Positions 36,742-48,584 of a stretch of 64,000 nucleotides of DNA are shown piece after piece. A program made the translations under genes and the position numbers. The number at the start of each line of letters is the position of its first letter. Positions within the stretch are counted from its first letter, which is position 1. The notes under the pieces are model-generated. The model had not been told where the DNA came from. It saw only the letters and a program-made list of their open reading frames with translations, and ran no database searches. This DNA is from Plantago major (taxonomy: Eukaryota; Streptophyta; Magnoliopsida; Lamiales; Plantaginaceae): positions 21,766,765-21,830,764 of the forward strand of contig CM048840.1 of the NCBI GenBank assembly GCA_026545765.1. Reading direction: 5' to 3'.

Positions 36742-39700
36742 TTGTCTCAAGAATCACGTTATACCGACACCTTCCACACCCGCAGTTATATTGAGCACAT
36801 AAGAGCTTACAACATGATGTATGCATTTACTTCGATGGGTGGTATACAAGACAATTCAGTCAACAATGGGAGTGGTCCTTATACATACAGGCTTGGCGGA
36901 AATAATTATCATAGGCTTGGTAGTTTGTTGCCAGATGAAGGCGAAACTCCTAAACACAGCTTTATATGTACTGCGGAGAGGATGAAAGTAAAGATAGAAT
37001 TGATGCTGTTCGGTATGATATCTCTACGTCATGCAATGTTATTGATTTAGTTAATTCTATATATACATTTTGATTACAATATGCATATAAGTTGATAGCT
37101 CATGTTGAGGAAAAAAAATTATTTGCAGATCAAAAAGTACTGCTGCTGTAGATCCATCTATTGTTGATGATCTAAAGGACATGATAGATGCAGAAAATCC
37201 AATTCCAAAAATTTTCGTATGGCTGCCGATCGTTTCAAGGAGAGTGCTGACATGAATGTGAAACTATGTCTTATTGGAAGGAGATCACGTGATGGACGAA
37301 TGTACAATCTACCAACATGTTCTGAAGTAGCTGCATTAATTGTTGGTATGTTTGCTCTAATGCCAATCTTCGTTAGATAAGATCGTGATATAAACATGTA
37401 TCCGCTATTTCTATATTATAAATTAACTAACTTTATAAATTTACTTATGAAGGTAACGATGAGTATGACATGGATCCCCGAGATATTATTCTCGAGCCTA
37501 AACAAGGAGTTTTTAAGAGGATTTCTGAATTGCATCCGAGCTACCTTCCATTGCAATATCCCCTACTTTTCCCATATGGTGAAGATGGATATCATTCGGA
37601 GATTATGCACACTGATAAGTCAAAAGGTGTTAGGAACAAGGTTACTATCAAGGAGTTTTTGTCTTTTCGGATTTTTGATCGTGCCAATGAAGCACAAACC
37701 ATACTACTCAGTAGGAAATTGTTCCAGCAGTTCATAGTAGATGGTTACATGATGATGGAATCTCAAAGGCTTTCATTCGTGATGAGGAACCAACCATTAT
37801 TGAGATCCGATAACTATAAGTCCCTTGATGATGCCATAAGAACAGGTGATATAGATCCAAATGATCCTACCGGAAATGTTGGTAAACGATTTGTGTTGCC
37901 ATCTTCTTTTGTTGGAGGTCCCAGATATATGGTTCAGAACTTCCAAGATACAGTGGCCATCTGCAAGAGTATAGGCTATCCTGAACTCTTTATCACTTTC
38001 ACATGCAATCCGAAATGGCCTGAGATCACACGTTGGGTGGAGTCTAAGGGTCTGCGTCCCGAGGATAGACCTCGCATCTTCAAGATGAAGTTGGATCAAC
38101 TGATAAAGGATTTGAAAACAGAAAATGTCTTTGGAAAGGCCATAGGAGGTAATCACTCATCATAGAACTATTTTTTGCCTTCTGTTTTCATAGCATGTTA
38201 TTTATTAGTTAATTTGTAATTATTATTGATTGTTTTAATCTTTTGAATTTTGTAGTTGTGTACACCATTGAGTTTCAGAAACGTGGTCTCCCACATGCAC
38301 ATATTCTTCTCTGGGTAGATTGAGGGGACAGAAACATGTCAGGAGATGCTATAGATGAGTTCATATCCGCTGAGATACCTGACAAGGAACTTAACCCAGA
38401 GTTGTACAAGGCCGTATCTGAGTACATGGTACATGGTCCGTGCGGTCCATTGAATCCGACCTCACCGTGCATGCATGATGGGAAGAAATGCTCTAAGAAA
38501 TTTCCAAAATCTTTTAATGAACGTACCATATTTGACGGTAATGGCTATCCGGTATACAAGAGGCGTGATACAGGTGCCACAATTGAGAAGAACGGGGATC
38601 TTATTGATAATAGGTACATTTAGTCATAAATTATTTAATTTAAATAATCAATCTCATTATACTGTTATTGTTTAACCATTTTTTATTTTTATTTTTATAT
38701 CAACACGACTAAGTTCATTTGATATAATTCCACAGGTTCATTGTACCACATAATCCCTTTCTATTGATGAAGTACCAGTCACACATTAATGTTGAATGGT
38801 GCAATAAGTCCAATTCAATAAAATATCTCTTCAAGTACGTCAACAAAGGGGTGGATAGGATAGGTGCCAAAATAACTGTGGATAATGAGGTGAAGGATTA
38901 TGTCGATTTGCGGTATGTATACGCATGTGAAGCCGTCCGGTATTATGGGATATGATATTCATTACGTAGACCCGCGTCGACGTTTATCCTTTCATATGAG
39001 GGGGAGACAAATCACATTTAAGGATGGTGACCTAATAAGCGACTTCTTTGGAAAAACATACGATTTAGAGACAAAATTCCTAAAATGGATGGAGTTCAAC
39101 AAACATAATCCGTAACGCCAAGACTGTCGATCTTTGAGTTCCCTAAACATTAAGTGTGGGATTCTAGACTGAAGGTTTGGAGAGATAGGAAGCAGTTCAA
39201 CAACAAAGTCGGACGAATTTATCACGTCCCAATTAAGATTGGTCCTCTTTATTACATGAGGATAATGTTGAATCATATTAGGGGTGCTACTTGCTTCGAG
39301 GATCTGCGAACGGTTGATGGTGTTGTTCATGCAACTTACCGCGATGCATGTTTTGCTTTGGGCTTGCTCGATGACGACAAGGAGTACATTTATGCTATAA
39401 AGGAAGCCAGTTTTTGGGGATCTGGACATTTCCTTCGACATTTGTTTGCTATTCTGCTTCAATCTGATAGTATGTCAAGGCCTCTGCATGTATGGGAAAG
39501 CTCATGGGAGTTTTTATCGGATGACATCCAGTATATGATGCGTAGGAAATTGAAAAATCCCGGTATGAAATTTTAATTATTTATTTAAATTAATATCTCT
39601 TACATATTGTTCATTTATTGTCACCCATCGTATTTAAACATCATCCCTCATTTATTAAATGTAGAATTGGAGCTTAGTGAAGAACAATTGAAGAATTTCG

Positions 39701-41335
39701 CTCTTGTTGAGATTGAAAGTTTACTCGCAAGGAATGGATTTAGCTTGAGTGGTATTGAAGGTATGCCCATGCCAGACAATGCAACAATTAATAATGGCAT
39801 GAATAATTTGATTGTTGAGAAAATGTCATATGATGTTGATGAGATGATTGAAAGCACAATAAATCTATATCCATGTCTCACTGATGAGCAGAGGTCTGTA
39901 TACCATACTATTATGGATGTCGTTGATTCTGGTAATGGTGGAGTTTTTTTTCCTATACGGTTATGGTGGTACGGGAAAGACATTCTTATGGAATACATTA
40001 TGTTCTGCGTTACGTGGTAGACGTGACATAGTTCTACCAGTTGCATCGAGTGGCATAGCTTCTCTTCTTCTTCCAACTGGCCGCACAGCCCATTCAAGAT
40101 TCAGTATTCCATTGTAAGTCGACGAGACTACCGTTTGTAGTAGAATTACACCTGGAAGTGAATTAACAGAACTGTTGAAAAATACCAAGTTGATCATTTG
40201 GGATGAAGCTCCCATGACCAATAGGTTTTGCTTTGAGGCACTTGATCGCAGTCTAAATGATGTAATGAGAGGTCCAAATGGCAGTGAGTTGAACAAGCCA
40301 TTTGGTGGATTGGTTTTCGATTGGTGGGGATTTGAGACAAATCTTGCGGTAATACCAAAGGAAGTAGCGGATATATAATGCCTTCTTTCTGCTCATCTAA
40401 GAAGCTTTGAGTTCATGTCGTATTTAAACTTACAAAAACATGCGTCTGCAGTATTATCCTACATTTCATAGTAATTTTCATTTATATTCAAATTAATGCA
40501 ATTTAAAGACTATAGTATTTATTTATATTATATTCTGCACTAATAATGTTATTTCTAATCAGTCTGGCAGCTCACCATCCGAGAATGAGACAATAAAAGA
40601 GTTTGCGGAGTGGCTTTTGAAAGTTGGAGATGGTGAAATTGGTGGTGATAATGATGGTGAGGTAGAATTCAAGATACCCGAAGACATGTTGATCTGTTCT
40701 AGCGGTGCACCAATTGATGCGATCGTTAAGAGTACATATCCAAACTTATTATTCCATGTCGGTGATGGTAGGTATTTTCAAGATAGAGCTATTCTTGCTC
40801 CTACTAATGAGATCGTACACGAGGTCAATGATTATATAATGTCCATTTTACGGAGATGCCACCGAAGTTCAAGAGTTCGATTTCCATTTGTCCCGATGAA
40901 GATGACATCGTAAATAGAGAAGATGTTTAGTTCCTAAACACTATTAAACATCATTAGAATACCAAACCACATAATCCGATCCGATTCAAGATTATAAGAC
41001 TCCTATTATGACCATGATTGATCAAGCTATGTAGCTATGTAGATTGATTGATTGCAATTGGGAAATTGGGAAACATGTTCTCGAGGCTAAGACTATACAT
41101 GGAAAGAATCTTTGGAAAGAAGGTTTTCATACCTTGATGGTACTCACACCTTCCTAAGTTTCCTATTAGATTCCAAAGGAGACAACTTCTATCTGATTTC
41201 TCATCAATGACAAGAGTCGTGGATAATCACTTTCTCATGTTGGACTCTACCTTCCAAACCTGGACAACTATATGTGGCATTCTCAAATATAACGAGCAAG
41301 AAAGGGCTAAAGGTGTTATGAAGGAAGGTAAATAA
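36742..41335 (+). pseudogene. Helitron RepHel (HUH Rep plus PIF1-like helicase)
   Basis: Domains follow in order. An N-terminal region has HIRAYNMMYAFTSMG and YHRLGSLLP. The Rep domain has SYLPLQYPLLFPYGEDG, ELFITFTCNPKWPEI, the two-histidine motif in GLPHAHILLW at about 38285-38312, and the tyrosine region [10 protein letters not shown] near 38820. The helicase has [11 protein letters not shown], Walker A (YGYGGTGKT at about 39960), Walker B in LIIWDEAPM, and remains of motifs V and VI at 41150-41330. GT-AG introns appear at 38149-38255 and 38612-38734. Breaks include a TGA after the HUH motif (38322), a frameshift in a T-run just before Walker A (39944-39951), damage after Walker B, and more shifts near 41210-41300. 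No intact product is possible. Confidence 0.9.
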
Positions 41336-41340
41336 TCAAT

Positions 41341-43215
41341 CGATACAAATACCAACAAAGGAGGTTTTTAGCTCTCTTTGAGGTTTTTTTTTTTTTTTTT
41401 ATAACAACTTCAATGTTATATTACAATTTGTTTTATTTAGTTAATTAACTAATGTTTACTATGTTTTATGCAGTTCACGAAGATCCGAATGCTATTTGAG
41501 ATTCATTAATTTCAATTATTAGTTACAATTGAAAACGATATTCACCTTGAATTTGATTTATTAGTCTCCTGTTTTGCTTTATACGTATGTATCCTACTAT
41601 CATTCTTTATGAGTTAATTTGATTTATTATTTACAATAAAATGTATTTGACCTTCGATTGCTACTATTTTATTTTACCTTTCGTTTATTAGTATGGAATA
41701 CTACCTTTATCTATTGTAATAATTAAAAAAGCTATGGCGCTTACTAAGTTAATCTTAATCAGAATTAAATCTTAATTGAACTTTAAAAAATTATGTTTAG
41801 AATAGAGTTAAATTTTTTTTAGAGTGTAAAGTGAATTAAAATTGAAATTCAAATAGAAGTACGGGAGAGTCAAAGTTGAGGAATTCCATCAAAATCTATT
41901 CTAAATTGTGATCCGCCATTAAAATAGGGATCGATAATGTCCGCTCTACTAGAACTAGTGGAGTGAGCCTGGTCTGGTTTAGCAATCCCTAAAACCTGAA
42001 AAGCCACCTAGGCTGGCTAGCATCACTCACTAATCAGACCCATCTTCAACTCTTTCACCCTCACCTGCTCGTCTCAGGTATACATTACATACACCTCTAT
42101 CTTTTTGTTAATCTCATTTTCATATCCACTTTCTCAAGATGCTCAGCCTATTTTTTCGATTCATTGTTTGTTTCTGTCTTCCATCATTCTTTAATAAAGA
42201 AAAGATTTCTGGGAAAAGTTTGAAGTTTATCAACGCTGGTGGTAAATGAGTAGATTTGGGGAAGGCGTTTTCAAACACTGATTTCTGGTTTTCAATTCCA
42301 TAATTTTTTAAGGCTCATTGGAAGCAATTGCATGCACATAGTTAGAATGGTTACTAAAACTTTTCCGTTTTCTTGGTTGATCTGTAGTACCATGTTTTAA
42401 TTGGTGAATTCATTGATTTACTGTTTGAGCAGTGCTTCAGAAAGTTGCAATCTTGCCTTTTCTTTTTTCTGAAATGAATGTTCTTTGACTCTTTCATCAA
42501 CGAATTATATATGTGGACATCAAAGCTCCAGCTTGATGAGTTATTTGTTTGATTGCCATATATAAATCCCATAAAACATCAGCTTATATACTCGTACTCA
42601 GTTTTTTTGTCCGATAATCTTACATTCAACATGTTCACATAGTTACTTGCATTTATGTTCTTATTGGCGAACGAGGGTTTTTTTCCTTTTAATTGGGCTG
42701 TAGCTGAAATGTTGATAGAACTTGGCTGGGGTATATATATAATTGATTTTTTCATGCCGTTTGCTCCTTTTTGGTTTTTTTTGTTGATAATATTGTGTAA
42801 TGGTGAAATGATTTATTTTTGTGGCTGAGTTATGGTGTGAAGTCCCTGGTTTTGATGTGTTATCTAGATAAACCTCTATCTTACTTGACCCTCGAGGAAC
42901 TTTAACTGAACATGTGTATCAGTTTACTTGTATGTGTAATGTGTTTTTGTTTCGGACCTGCAAAGCTCTGTGTCTGATTGTTTTTCTACGTTAGAAACTT
43001 TTAACCGTAGATATTGTTACTGTTGCAATGTAAAGTATACCTTGTACATTGCTATGTAGATACACTGCTCAAAAAGCATTGCTATGGTTCTTTCGATGTT
43101 TAGTCTGTTACCAAAACCTTAGATTAATGAAGTGAAAATGACATAAGAAACACATGTTCCATTCAGAAATGACAATGTGTGACGCTTTTCTTAACATGCA
43201 TTTGCAGGGGCTGCA
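41341..43215. other. Helitron 3' side and FolB 5' UTR region
   Basis: No second gene is seen. A T-run lies at about 41382-41400. A likely non-coding first exon of the FolB gene ends at CTCAG/GTATAC (42078) and its intron would run to TTGCAG at about 43207. The 3' end of the Helitron should lie somewhere left of 42000. Confidence 0.5.
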
Positions 43216-45018
43216 ATGGCAGAAGAAGCAATTAAGGGAGACAAATTGGTATTGAGGGGTCTTAAATTCCATGGTTACCATGGAGTGAAGCCAGAGGAAA
43301 GAAAATTGGGTCAGAAATTCATGATTGATGTAGATGCATGGATGGATCTTCAACCTGCTGGCATATCTGATAATTTATCAGATACAATCAGTTATACTGC
43401 TATTTATGCGTGAGTGAAGTGTTTCTTTTCTCTAACACTGCATGTTTTTAACTTGAAGTGCTATAGAGGAGTCCCTGTAATTTCACATTGAAGCTGTGTG
43501 TCCTGTATCGGTTTTGAAATTATCTCAATGTTAGCTGTTAAATGTTTTCCATAACCATTTTTGGTAGTCTACATAGAAAGTCGGTTACCGCAGAAATTAG
43601 TTATTTCTCCAATGTCTGCGTTTAACTGTTTGGCAAATGTACATTCATTCAGATTTTCTTAAAGCCTCATTCATAATAGGTTTCTTTTAAGGATGTAGTA
43701 CTTGTATGTCTTCTCTTTCCGTATACTCAAAACTTGCTAAAAGTCTTTATTTTGGCTTTGATACGCCTAACAAAAATTTGGACGCAGACATTCTGCAATT
43801 CCTTATTGGTTTTTGTAAATGAAGAAAACTAGTGGATTTGATGTTGAATATCTTGATGGGAACAAGAAGCTATTTCAAGAACTTCTCAATTGATTTGTAA
43901 CCTTCTCATTACACATAATTATTGTCATAGTAGTGTGAAACTTAAGTAACTTGCCATTGAGATTGTAAACGTTCAATATTTCTGTTGGAGCAAGCATGTT
44001 GCTGAAACAAAGTCTTCTTATACTGAAGTTCTATGAGGCACTCGACTGATGATTATATATATGGTATTTCAGTGAGAAATTCACTTAATTCCCATGAGTT
44101 CATTGTGGTTTACTTTATGGTGCTTGATTCTCTATGGTTTTATACTTTTCTTAACCAATTTGCCTAATTAGTAAGCCTGGGCATCAATTGTTTAATGCCA
44201 GACTGTTGGAGTACCTGCATATCATATTCTAATTTCCCATGCAAATGCAAGTGTTCCTAACTTTGTGTTCTATATTTTGGATTGTCCTTGGGAAAATATT
44301 ATGTTATAATAGTATTAGTATTGAATGATTGTGACTCTCAAGTAGATATTTTTCCTTCACGAATATGACAGTTGGCTTTCCTACCCTGTCTCTGTATGTA
44401 AGCTCAATTTAAATAGAACAAATTGGACATTTTGACAAGCTCCAGTTTGTTTTTTCTTTCTTTTCAGTTAAAAAAAGTGATATATAATGCTAGATGACAT
44501 AAGTTCCTACCTGTATATGCACTTTTGTGTCCGTGTTAGCGTGTTTACTCGTATGCATGAACTGTGGTACACCGTGTACTCTCACCAATATCATCTTCCT
44601 GATAGATATACTTAATAGCCATGATACCCTATTTCTGGGGTAGGCATCCTCAATAGACTATACATCTCTTCTCCTTATTTATTTACTTCTTTGCGCTTCT
44701 TGGCCACCTGCTGAATCATCTCTGCTTCAGACTTTTAGGTGTACAATTCTAGTTTTGGTTCGAGCTATTGCTAATTAGATTTTTTATTTGCGGCTATTGG
44801 CCTAAACTTGCAGTATAGTTAGAGAAGTTGTTGAAGGAGCCCCATATAACCTTCTTGAATCCGTAGCACAAGTAATAGCATCCAAGGTCTTGAGCAAGTA
44901 TACACAAGTCTCTGCCGTCCGAGTGCAAGTTGGGAAGCCACATGTTGCAGTGCTTGGCCCTGTTGACTACTTGGGCGTTGAGATCATTAGACACCGTAAG
45001 CCAGAGCAACAAGTGTAA
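43216..45018 (+). CDS. dihydroneopterin aldolase (FolB)
   Basis: Two coding exons, 43216-43409 and 44814-45018, join as GC/T to give 132 residues, close to the usual length. The enzyme converts 7,8-dihydroneopterin to 6-hydroxymethyl-dihydropterin plus glycolaldehyde in folate synthesis, in the plant cytosol. The start MAEEAIKGDKLVLRGLKFHG leads to YHGVKPEERKLGQKF with the conserved glutamate (27 or 28), then SDTISYTAIY with conserved tyrosine, LLESVA and VQVGKPHVA with the lysine (106) thought to be catalytic in the bacterial enzymes. The last part DYLGVEIIRHR is typical of plant FolB. There is no targeting peptide. The intron of about 1.4 kb has no insert I can name. Confidence 0.95.
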
Positions 45019-45377
45019 GTTTAAGAGGCATTTTGTAATGTTCGAACATAGAGTTGTGACTCCACTTGTATTCTATTCTCTTTTCATGCTAATGTGAACA
45101 AGATGAGCTATTCGCTTCTTGGATTCTGGATTCTTACTCTTTTGCAACGCATATGCTACGAACAATCATTATTAGAATGGAAAGAACACTCATCTGGACA
45201 TGAATACTCAACATATATAGCTGTATACTAATACATCAACATCTTTAGTTCGTTTTCATTCAAAGATGCTCACTTCTTAGATACTAGGAGTATAACTTTA
45301 AGTAGACAAGGAGACCCTGCTAGCTGGCATATTATCCCATTTTGACTCTTGATAACATATCTTGCTCACTCATCGAG

Positions 45378-47082
45378 TTATTGGACAACAAGTGCTTCGG
45401 GTAGTTCTTCCTTCTCAACTGGAACAGAAAGTAGATGTTTAGTTTTCATCTTGTTGATGGCATTGGCAGGATTCAGGCTTTTAGGACATGCAACCGTGCA
45501 ATTCTTTATGGTCCTGCATCGATATAGGCGTGCATCATTTTCTGTCAAAGCCTGCAATCTCTCCTCTGTAAAATCATCTCGGCTGTTGACAATAATAATA
45601 GTCCAAGGCAGCATAGTTAGATCAACAATCTTAAATACTCTTGTATGTTAGTTTAGCTTCTTCGAAAAAATGATCTGCAGGAACAGGCTATTCATGTAGA
45701 GATTAACCTGTCAGCAATCCATCGATAAGCATGAAGCAGTGCTGCCGGACCAAGGAACTCCTCGGGATTCCACCAGTAGGAAGGGCATGAGGTACTGCAA
45801 CAAGCACACAATATGCACTCGTACAGGCCGTCCAGTCTCTTCCTTTCACCAATACTCTGCCTGTATTCTCTCCCATCTGGTGCTGGCCTTTTTGTCTTAA
45901 GCCAAGGCTCAATTAGCCTAAACCAGAGAAAACTACTCACTTTACAATGCAACAAATCATGAGAAAAAGAATGTAGCAAACTAATTACGCGAGAGTCGAA
46001 GGATGTTATCATACTTGTACTGATGGTAGAAATTGGTGAGATCAACAACCAAATCTTTGATCACATACATATGGGGCAGAGGAGTGATTACAGTAGCTGC
46101 CTTAGTATTGGTGTCAATCAGCTTGAGGCATGCTACTGTATTAGTCCCGTCAATATTCATTGAACACGAACCACAAATTCCTTCTCTACATGACCTCCTG
46201 TAACTTAAGGTTGAATCCTCCTCTCCTTTAATCTTCTGCAATGCATCTAGTACCTACAAGTTCCAGTTTGATAATTTACTCATCATGCTGAGACAGGCAT
46301 AAAACATGTAGTATTCCAGAAAATTAATGAGCAAGTCTTGTAAAGACCTGATTTTCTTAAACAATAGGAAAAACCACTAATGTAACGTGTGTAAACTATG
46401 TGAATATGTCAAACACAATACTTGTGTTGTACGAATATGTTCTTTCCTCATATTCAGGAAAATCTGCACTTGTCCAAGAATTTCTCAAAATATCCAGAGC
46501 CAGGAAAACTATATTGGACTAAACCATACAAACTACTACTACTCTATGAAATTAAATAAGGTTATTCCAAGAAAAACAAGAAACCGAGTCAAGAAACTAG
46601 ATGCAATCCATTTTGTGAATTCTCCAACAAAGAAAAGAAGAAGAGAAAAAGTAAATGGAAAGTAAAAGATGTAAGATTATTACCATAGGTCCACATTTAG
46701 TAAGGTCTACAAAGTAAGATTGCAAAAAAGGCTTCTGGTTGGGACGATCAGGGCTCCATCTATAAATCTTGAACTCCTTAAAGAGTTGATTTTTGGTGCT
46801 GTCTTTGAGAGTATGATGCAAATCGAGCACTTGTTCAGCATGTTCCTGAGCAACACGGTGATCTTTGAGAGTAGGAAAGTGTCTATTTTTGGGATCTAAT
46901 TTGCTTATGACATCCGCTACTTTTCTGTACCCATCCTTAATCCAAGTACCCTTTGACATCTCTCTATGTTTGTTCCTTTTTTTTCTCAAAGCTTTCTGCC
47001 TGAACAGATTTCGTTCTTTCTTTTGTTTGTCTGGATTGATTGTTTGGTTGGTTGTCGGTTTACATTTAGCGCCTAGTTGCAT
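45378..47082 (-). CDS. succinate dehydrogenase iron-sulfur subunit (SDH2-3-like)
   Basis: Four exons, 46684-47082, 46015-46253, 45708-45917 and 45378-45582, close in frame to give 350 residues. It is the electron-carrying subunit of mitochondrial complex II. The 2Fe-2S cysteines are in CREGICGSC and VACLK (about 155-175), the 4Fe-4S motif in [12 protein letters not shown] (about 247-257), and the C-terminal [11 protein letters not shown] gives the remaining cluster ligands. The core starts at [13 protein letters not shown]. The intron-rich form and the text near the ends resemble SDH2-3, the seed-type isoform of Arabidopsis. The N-terminus is long and lysine/arginine-rich rather than a usual presequence; an in-frame TAA lies a few codons upstream, so M1 at 47082 is the first available start, but a missing upstream exon or start at residue 43 is possible. 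Confidence 0.93.
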
Positions 47083-47955
47083 GGATGAAACGTGTCTTGT
47101 TCCAGTAGTTTAGACAAGTGCTGCTGATGGTCATTTTGGGGACTTTGGAATCAGATGTTAACGCCTCTTTGCAATATATATCTATGCCTCCGAGAATTTC
47201 ATAAATTAGAGATGGTGTGAAAATTAAAATAAATCATAACAAGTGTATTGTAGTGGTGATAAAATGTGTACTTTCGATGTAGAGGTTTCATAACATTTTG
47301 ATGAGCGGTTCAAAATAATAAATGTATGGCATGGTAGATGGTACTCCATAGCATTTTTGTATGTGACAAGCTGAATGTCGAAGTTGTTATCTTTTATTTT
47401 GACTCCCTCTTTTTCGATATCAAGTTCTCAACTTCCCCATCACCATGTTGAAAGAATCATTAACTTTTCGAACGTCCAAAGAATCATTTGTTATTTGTAA
47501 ATATTTTTTATAGAAAGAAAAATTTGGAATTAAATTCATTCCTCACCTAAAACAATAGTCATCAATTTTTTGAAACTTTTATCTAATTTTAATTATTTTT
47601 TTTAAAACAACCCCTCAGTAGTGAACGTGAAGTTAAAATCGAGACAAATGGATTACGTGATCTCCAAGACTATTACACAAGTTTGCTTCATACAATTGAA
47701 GTAGATGATAATATAATTCAGATGGTTTGTCAAACGTTAAATATAAAAATAACCCACCTGACCAGTTCACTTTTTCAATGAGTCGTTGGACTTATTAAAT
47801 CTGCTAGCTTACGGTTTAGTGTTCATGTGTAATATTTAATTTTGACATAAACTCATCAACTTCATATTAATGCCAAAGATCAACCTAGATGAATCCAGCA
47901 ATACAACAATCAAATAGACAATGGATGCACTTGAAAGTTGCAAGGACATCTAAAA
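47083..47955. other. upstream region of SDH2
   Basis: This holds the SDH2 promoter and about 600 bp of AT-rich intergenic sequence. I see no further gene. Confidence 0.5.
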
Positions 47956-47964
47956 AAGTAACTA

Positions 47965-48432
47965 GGGGATTTCTACCGTCAGTCAAGGTGTCGCCCTAAC
48001 TCACAACGTCAGTCACCTATTTTGATCCATTAGATTAAAATTTTAACGGTGGAGATCGAATAATCTGTTACCTTTCGCACTAAGTGTTGCCATGGGGTGT
48101 CACACAAGGTGTTGCGCTACGTGATGCTCCAACCGCCTACGTCGCTTTAAATTATTTATATATATTTTTTTTTTAAAATATTTTTACTCTAACCGGAAGC
48201 CGCCACGAAAGCTTGATCGGAGCTTCCGCCATAGACTGCCGGATGGAAGCTCCGATCCATGGCGGAAGCTAAAAAAAAAAAAAAAAAAAAAAGCCTGATC
48301 AGCTTTCTGCCATGGAAGCTCCGACAGTGATTTTGCTGGTGGTGACGATACCGAGCAACAGACACGTGTCAGATGTCGATACATTGATTGACAATAGTCA
48401 GGGCGACACCTTGACTAACGGTAGAAAACCTG
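47965..48432. mobile_element. MULE-type non-autonomous element with 9-bp duplication
   Basis: Long inverted ends share TTTCTACCG(T/C), AGTCAAGGTGTCGCCCT, on each side. They are flanked by identical AAGTAACTA at 47956-47964 and 48433-48441. A 9-bp duplication with TIRs of about 30 bp or more indicates Mutator-like. The 468-bp interior is GC-richer than its surroundings, contains a 22-A run and a smaller inverted repeat built on GCTTCCGCCAT and ATGGCGGAAGC. It has no transposase. Confidence 0.9.
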
Positions 48433-48584
48433 AAGTAACTATAGGTGAAAATTTGTGTTAAAAACCATCTAGTATTAAAAACTAAAAAAGATTTTTAAAA
48501 AATAAAAATAAATAAATAAAGTGCCAGGCATGAATGGCCAACTAGATTTCACTTTCATTCATGAAGTTATAATCGGTAAGGAAT

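Larger units (their letters stand above)
33639..41340 (+). mobile_element. decayed Helitron with RepHel and a captured gene fragment
   Basis: The proposed 5' end, TCTATATATATGATAAAAG, follows an A and matches the usual plant Helitron start. Downstream in the same direction lie short tandem repeats, an F-box pseudogene and a RepHel pseudogene (Rep with HUH motif, then a PIF1-like helicase). Helitrons replicate by rolling circle and often carry host gene pieces. I could not find a convincing 3' hairpin with CTRR, so the right edge is placed at the end of helicase similarity and is a minimum. That the F-box part belongs to the same insertion is inference. Confidence 0.75.

Noticed and set aside
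41938..41965. Helitron 3' end candidate around CTACTAGAACTAGTGGAG
   Set aside because: The CTAG followed by T fits, but the only palindrome includes the CTAG itself instead of preceding it, so the structure is wrong.
48184..48384. Open frame through the A22 run
   Set aside because: Low-complexity translation within a MULE MITE; no family resemblance.
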